Source: Dyadobacter sp. 50-39
GTDB taxonomy: Bacteria; Bacteroidota; Bacteroidia; Cytophagales; Spirosomataceae
Reading direction: 5' to 3'
Assembly: GCA_001898145.1 (NCBI GenBank)
Contig: MKSR01000046.1
Span: 124,001-188,000, forward strand
DNA: 64,000 nucleotides
The translations under genes were made by a program, and so were the position numbers. The notes beneath the pieces were generated by a model. The model made no database searches and was not told where the DNA came from. It worked only from the letters and a program-made list of their open reading frames with translations. Shown in pieces: positions 59,989-64,000 of the stretch. Within the stretch, counting starts at the first letter, position 1. Each line of letters begins with the position of its first letter.

Positions 59989-61278
59989 CTACGAATTCAT
60001 CCAATCCTCAATCGCCTCCGCCTCCAGCGGAATATGCGCCATCAAATCCACATTTCCGTTCTCCGTAATCAAAATATCATTTTCAAGACGAATGCCCAGC
60101 CCTTCTTCGCGAATGTAGATGCCCGGTTCGCAGGTGAAAACCATACCGGCTTCGAAGCGGCGGTATTTGTTGCCGACGTCGTGGATGTCGAGGCCGAGGA
60201 AGTGGGAGGTGCCGTGGGGGAAATACTTTTTGTAGGCCGGCCAGTCCGGGTCCTGCTTTTCAATGTCCTCTTTGGTGATCAGACCCAGCCCGATCAATTC
60301 GCTTTCCATCATGCGACCGATTTCCTGGTGATACTCGTCCCAAATGTTGCCCGGTACGAGCAGACCTTTGGCGGCTTTGAAAACGCGGAGGACTGCATCG
60401 TACACTTCTCGCTGTCGTTTGGTAAAGCGGCCGTTCACGGGGATGCTTCGGGTAAGGTCGGCGCCGTAGTTGGCGTATTCTGCCGCCACGTCGAGGAGGA
60501 GCATGTCGCCATCCTTGCATACCTGGTCGTTTTGAATGTAATGCAACACGCACGCGTTCGCGCCCGACGCGATTATGGGCTGATAGGAAAAGCCTTTCGA
60601 GCGGTTGCGGACGAATTCATGCAGGAGTTCCGCCTCGATTTCAAATTCGTGAACACCTGGTTTGACGAATTTCAGTACCCTTTCAAAACCCTGCCTGGTA
60701 ATGTCGCAAGCCTTTTGCAGCAATGCGATCTCTTCCGGCTGCTTCACGGCGCGCAGCTGGTGCATCAGCGGTGCCAGGCGCACGAGCGTGTGCAGGGGAT
60801 ATTGTTTTTTGAAATACGCAATAAACCTGGCGTCACGTGATTGCACGTAAGAGTCGTTACGGGTGTGCTCGTTGGTGTTCAGATACACATGCTCCGCTTC
60901 GAAAATGATGTTGCCGAACACGGTTTCGTACTGGTGCGTCCAGTAAATGCTCTGAATGCCGGTTGCCGCACGGCCCTGCTCTTTGGTCAGTTTTTCTCCC
61001 TCCCATACAGCGATCGTTTCGTTTGTTTCGCGAAGGAAAAGCACCTCACGGAACTTCGGGTCGGGATGATCGGGGAAGATGAGCAGGATGGTTTCCTCCT
61101 GATCGACGCCGGTGAGGTAAAACAAATCGCTGTTTTGTTTGAAACCCATTGTGCCGTCCGCATTGGTGGGCATAATGTCGTTGGCATTCAAAATAGCCAG
61201 TGATTTTGGTTTCAATAAAGTCGTCAAACGGCGTCTGTTTTCAACAAATAGCTTTTGGTCGATGGGGGAATATCGCAT
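59989..61278 (-). CDS. pepP: Xaa-Pro aminopeptidase (aminopeptidase P)
   Basis: The 429-residue metalloprotease removes N-terminal residues next to proline. It has the creatinase-type N-domain and the pita-bread C-domain with metal ligands in LLLDVAAEYANYGADLTRS (two Asp), HGTSHFLGLDIHDVG (His), CEPGIYI (Glu) and RLENDILI (Glu). Length fits family members. It is cytoplasmic (no signal peptide) and is divergent from the S8 protease gene. Confidence 0.95.
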   Translation of the reverse strand: MRYSPIDQKLFVENRRRLTTLLKPKSLAILNANDIMPTNADGTMGFKQNSDLFYLTGVDQEETILLIFPDHPDPKFREVLFLRETNETIAVWEGEKLTKEQGRAATGIQSIYWTHQYETVFGNIIFEAEHVYLNTNEHTRNDSYVQSRDARFIAYFKKQYPLHTLVRLAPLMHQLRAVKQPEEIALLQKACDITRQGFERVLKFVKPGVHEFEIEAELLHEFVRNRSKGFSYQPIIASGANACVLHYIQNDQVCKDGDMLLLDVAAEYANYGADLTRSIPVNGRFTKRQREVYDAVLRVFKAAKGLLVPGNIWDEYHQEIGRMMESELIGLGLITKEDIEKQDPDWPAYKKYFPHGTSHFLGLDIHDVGNKYRRFEAGMVFTCEPGIYIREEGLGIRLENDILITENGNVDLMAHIPLEAEAIEDWMNS

Positions 61279-61435
61279 GTCTGTATTTTTTCGGATCAGG
61301 TAATTTAATTTGTAAAATTACGTTTATCTTGTTCAAAAATTCTAAACTTCTGCCATCATGCGAAATGGGTTGAAGTGTTGGAAATGCAGTTTTGAAATGC
61401 GCTTTTATACCAAATTGATTAAGAATACCTAACTA

Positions 61436-62971
61436 ATGCTGTTGATGAGAAGATTGCTTTTGCTTGCGTTTGTTTTTGTGCCGTTGGTGTTGTCAGCAAG
61501 CCCGAAATATTGGATTTATCTGAAAAATAAAGATCTGACAGAGAGCCCGGCGGTGTCTGCACTGACGTTGGAAAACCGGCAGAAGTTGGGCCTGGCACTT
61601 TCGGATGAAACCGATTTGCCGGTTAAAAAAGAATACGAAGCAGCATTGCGCAGCCGATCCGTCAATATCATCAACCGCTCCCGATGGCTTAATGCGGTAT
61701 CGGCCAACCTGACCAGCGAACAAGCTATGAGAGTAAGGGAATTGGATTTCGTGGCAGATGTGGTCATGATCGATCCAGGCTTCTACATCGCACGTACACA
61801 GCCGATTGAAAAAGCGCAGATGGCGCCGGTGATGTCACAGGTACAGGCCACTGCATTTCTGAAAGAGAACATTACAGCCAAAGACGTTACGATCGGGGTG
61901 ATCGACGCAGGTTTTTACGGGGCCGATTCTTCCCTTTCGCTTTCGCAGGTTTTTTCCAATAAAAGAATTCTGGGTATCCGCGACTATGTGAAACCCGGCC
62001 GCCCCGGCGACCTGCTGTTCAGCACCGCCGAATCATTCTCCGATATGCATGGTACCGAAGTGCTGGCTGCCATTTCAGGCATTGACCGCCAGGACCAGGT
62101 TCAGTATGGAATGGCTACCAATGCGAAATTCTACCTCGCCCGCACGGACTATTCCATGCGTGAATACCGTGGCGAAGAGGATAACTGGATCGCGGCGATG
62201 GAGTGGATGGACAGCCTCGGTGTGCGTCTGATCAATACTTCACTGGGCTATGCCAAAGGTTTTTCCGACCCGAAAGAAAACTATCAGCCCTCGCAAATGG
62301 ACGGCAAAACCAGCGCAATCAGTAAAGCGGCGCAAATTGCTTCCGATAAAAAGGGTATTATGATCATCGTTTCCGCAGGTAACGAGGGCGACGACAAAAG
62401 CTGGGGTATTGTGTCGGCGCCGGCGGATGCGAAAGGCGTACTCTCTGTTGGAGCCACTAACGGCAAACTCTGGAACCGCATTGGTTACAGCAGCGTCGGG
62501 CCGGAGTTTTTATCCTATGTGAAGCCTAATGTCTCGTGTTTCTCACTGTACGGCACATCGCTCTCAGCTCCGGTCATCACGGGCTTTGCCGCCTGTTTGC
62601 TGCAAGCCAATCCGCAGCTTTCGAACAAGGACCTGATCTCATTGATTGAGAAATCATCGCATTTGTACCCATACGGAAACAATTTTGTGGGATACGGTGT
62701 GCCCCTTGCCTCCCGTGCGCTTGCGCTTGCAAAGGCACCTTACTTGCCCAACAATTCCAAACTCGTGACTGCCAAAGGCCGTACCTGTGACGTGGAAGTG
62801 ACCAGCCAGGATTCTATGGTTGCTATTTACCGCAAAAAGAACGAAAAGGACGTCATCGCGCAGCAAGTTGCGAAAGTGCAAAACGGTAAAGTATCGCTCA
62901 AACGCCAGAACAATGAGAAATTCACCACGATCGACCTGCGGGATTACGTGGTGGAAGTGGAATGGAACTAA
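61436..62971 (+). CDS. Secreted S8 family serine protease (subtilisin-like)
   Basis: The 511-residue protein has a signal peptide (about 1-21) and a subtilisin-like domain with the triad Asp157 (VIDAGFYG), His205 (DMHGTEVL) and Ser375 (GTSLSAP), and oxyanion Asn316 (SAGNEG). The Asp motif reads Asp-Ala-Gly instead of Asp-Ser/Thr-Gly. No type IX sorting domain is visible at the C-terminus. Propeptide (about 22-130) lies before the catalytic part. It overlaps the convergent antiporter gene by four bases at the stops. Confidence 0.93.
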   Translation: MLLMRRLLLLAFVFVPLVLSASPKYWIYLKNKDLTESPAVSALTLENRQKLGLALSDETDLPVKKEYEAALRSRSVNIINRSRWLNAVSANLTSEQAMRVRELDFVADVVMIDPGFYIARTQPIEKAQMAPVMSQVQATAFLKENITAKDVTIGVIDAGFYGADSSLSLSQVFSNKRILGIRDYVKPGRPGDLLFSTAESFSDMHGTEVLAAISGIDRQDQVQYGMATNAKFYLARTDYSMREYRGEEDNWIAAMEWMDSLGVRLINTSLGYAKGFSDPKENYQPSQMDGKTSAISKAAQIASDKKGIMIIVSAGNEGDDKSWGIVSAPADAKGVLSVGATNGKLWNRIGYSSVGPEFLSYVKPNVSCFSLYGTSLSAPVITGFAACLLQANPQLSNKDLISLIEKSSHLYPYGNNFVGYGVPLASRALALAKAPYLPNNSKLVTAKGRTCDVEVTSQDSMVAIYRKKNEKDVIAQQVAKVQNGKVSLKRQNNEKFTTIDLRDYVVEVEWN

Positions 62972-64000
62972 GGTGATCTGCGCAGCCTTGCTTCTTCGAG
63001 GTCGAGTTCGTGCTCTTTCGTCCTGATGATCTCATTGGAACAAGCCCTTTCCTGACGCAGTTTTAAAATTTCGTCTCTTTTTACTTCAATGATTTCGAGC
63101 AGCATTTTCCGGTATTTGCGAACGTGGCCGACAGACTTGCTATCCTCAGAATGCAGCAGCTTGTAGTCCGCCATTTCGACGATTTTTTCGTACCGGTCTT
63201 TTAAAAGGCGGAATGGTTCGAAATCCTGGATTTCGCCTTCGTAGTTGGATTTCATGTAGTCAAGGCTTACCGTTGCCAGCCTGGAATTGATCATGGCATT
63301 CTCCTTTTCCTGATTGTCGCCATCATCCTCAATTTTCAGCCATTTGATCAGGTAGGGCAGGCTCAGGCCCTGGAACACCAGCGTAAACAGGATTACCACG
63401 AATGTAATAAACAGGAAAAGGTCACGTTGAGGAAACGCTTTTCCATTAATCAAAAGTGGTATGGCCAATGCGGATGCCAGCGACACCACGCCGCGCATCC
63501 CGCTCCACGCCACTATAAATACCGGCTGCCATCCAGGTCTTACCTCTTTTTGACGAATGGATTTGAAAAGTATGCGTGGCAGATAGGTACTTGGGAAAAC
63601 CCAGATAATGCGGATCAGGATGGTAACGATGCTGATGATGACGGCATAGCTGATCACCTCGGTCATCGTGTATTTCTGCAACCCTTTCATTACTTCGGGC
63701 AGCTGTAATCCTATCAGAATGAATACGATGCCATTGAGCAGGAAGACGACAGTTTGCCACACATAATTGGTCTGCATTCTCGATTGGTAGGTGAATAATT
63801 CATGTGCCCGAAAGCTCAGGAACAACCCGCCGCTCACGACCGCCAGTACACCCGAATAATGGAAATGCTCGGCTGTGATATACATTAAATAGGGCGAAAT
63901 AAACGTCAGCGCCGTGTCGATGCTTGGGGTGGTCGGAAAAAAGCGGTGCACAAAGTACAGCACATGCGCGATCGCAAGGCCGATCACAACACCCATGACG
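62968..64000 (-). CDS. Na+/H+ antiporter, CPA1 (NhaP-like) family (partial)
   Basis: The minus-strand frame is open to the window edge, so the N-terminus is missing. About 343 residues remain: a membrane part with several helices, including the WSGMRGVVSLASALAIPLLI signature of CPA1 antiporters, then a long charged cytoplasmic tail (about 225 onward) with helical heptads. It exchanges Na+ for H+ across the inner membrane. An internal Met at 63996 is not the start. Its stop overlaps that of the S8 protease by four bases, convergent. Confidence 0.92.
   Translation of the reverse strand, partial: VMGVVIGLAIAHVLYFVHRFFPTTPSIDTALTFISPYLMYITAEHFHYSGVLAVVSGGLFLSFRAHELFTYQSRMQTNYVWQTVVFLLNGIVFILIGLQLPEVMKGLQKYTMTEVISYAVIISIVTILIRIIWVFPSTYLPRILFKSIRQKEVRPGWQPVFIVAWSGMRGVVSLASALAIPLLINGKAFPQRDLFLFITFVVILFTLVFQGLSLPYLIKWLKIEDDGDNQEKENAMINSRLATVSLDYMKSNYEGEIQDFEPFRLLKDRYEKIVEMADYKLLHSEDSKSVGHVRKYRKMLLEIIEVKRDEILKLRQERACSNEIIRTKEHELDLEEARLRRSP

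Noticed and set aside
60034-60840. A 268-codon plus-strand open frame
   Set aside because: It lies entirely within and opposite to pepP and has no domain or start context of its own.
1-64000. CRISPR arrays, tRNA or rRNA genes
   Set aside because: No regular short repeats with unique spacers and no cloverleaf or rRNA-like stretch was seen by eye in intergenic regions. A dedicated search was not possible.

Overview
The window is chromosomal DNA from a Bacteroidota member, most likely a Cytophagales genus such as Dyadobacter (genus is inference). Support: a complete gldK-gldL-gldM-gldN type IX secretion/gliding locus with a PorP/SprF-like gene beside it, a protein with a C-terminal type IX sorting domain, many lipoproteins with short lipoboxes, DUF4271 next to hemD, weak Shine-Dalgarno signals, and TAnnTTTG-type -7 promoter elements. 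No rRNA, tRNA, CRISPR array, prophage or intact insertion sequence was seen. The first gene (1-1259) and the last gene (62968-64000) run off the window.

Layout. 1-3247 (minus): a truncated membrane-anchored secreted protein, a polytopic membrane protein and an NlpC/P60 lipoprotein. 3404-8453 (plus): FAH-family hydrolase, M23 peptidase, BCP peroxiredoxin and a two-gene transketolase. 8454-8864: a gene-free stretch with two copies of a palindromic repeat and a terminator. 8865-10385: ECF sigma factor, a putative anti-sigma protein and a Spy/CpxP-like periplasmic protein. 10471-14622 (minus): beta-carbonic anhydrase with a SulP anion transporter, two small unknown proteins (one of only 36 residues) and bifunctional hisB. 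14767-18389 (plus): riboflavin synthase, PASTA protein overlapping a type IX cargo gene, rhodanese. 18431-20383: miaA, a probably frameshifted ORF and a collagen-like lipoprotein. 20605-26756 (minus): porP-gldK-gldL-gldM-gldN. 26895-29835 (minus): hemD, DUF4271, sucD.

29939-38992 is mixed housekeeping: azurin, TlpA-type thioredoxin, TPR protein, exported superoxide dismutase, recR, clpS, sodium:solute symporter, an alkyltransferase-like protein and DUF3109. 39004-45281 (minus) holds a LysM-rich lytic transglycosylase, an O-methyltransferase and nucleotide-sugar genes rfbA, rfbB and galE. 45439-49340 carries a transglutaminase-like protein, a phosphopantetheinyl transferase, a WD40 protein, a DivIVA-like protein and folB. 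49426-51876 (minus) has a carboxynorspermidine dehydrogenase-like gene and a sugar dehydrogenase.

The most notable system is the complete ebo cluster, eboA-eboF, at 58630-51940 (minus). In other bacteria this conserved six-gene set is tied to moving a secondary-metabolite precursor out of the cytoplasm. No biosynthetic genes for a cargo lie beside it here, so its substrate is open. Two different but similarly patterned inverted repeats sit upstream of eboA and in the gap before eboD and could be operators. The window closes with MgtC, DUF5618, Xaa-Pro aminopeptidase, a subtilisin-like protease and a partial Na+/H+ antiporter.
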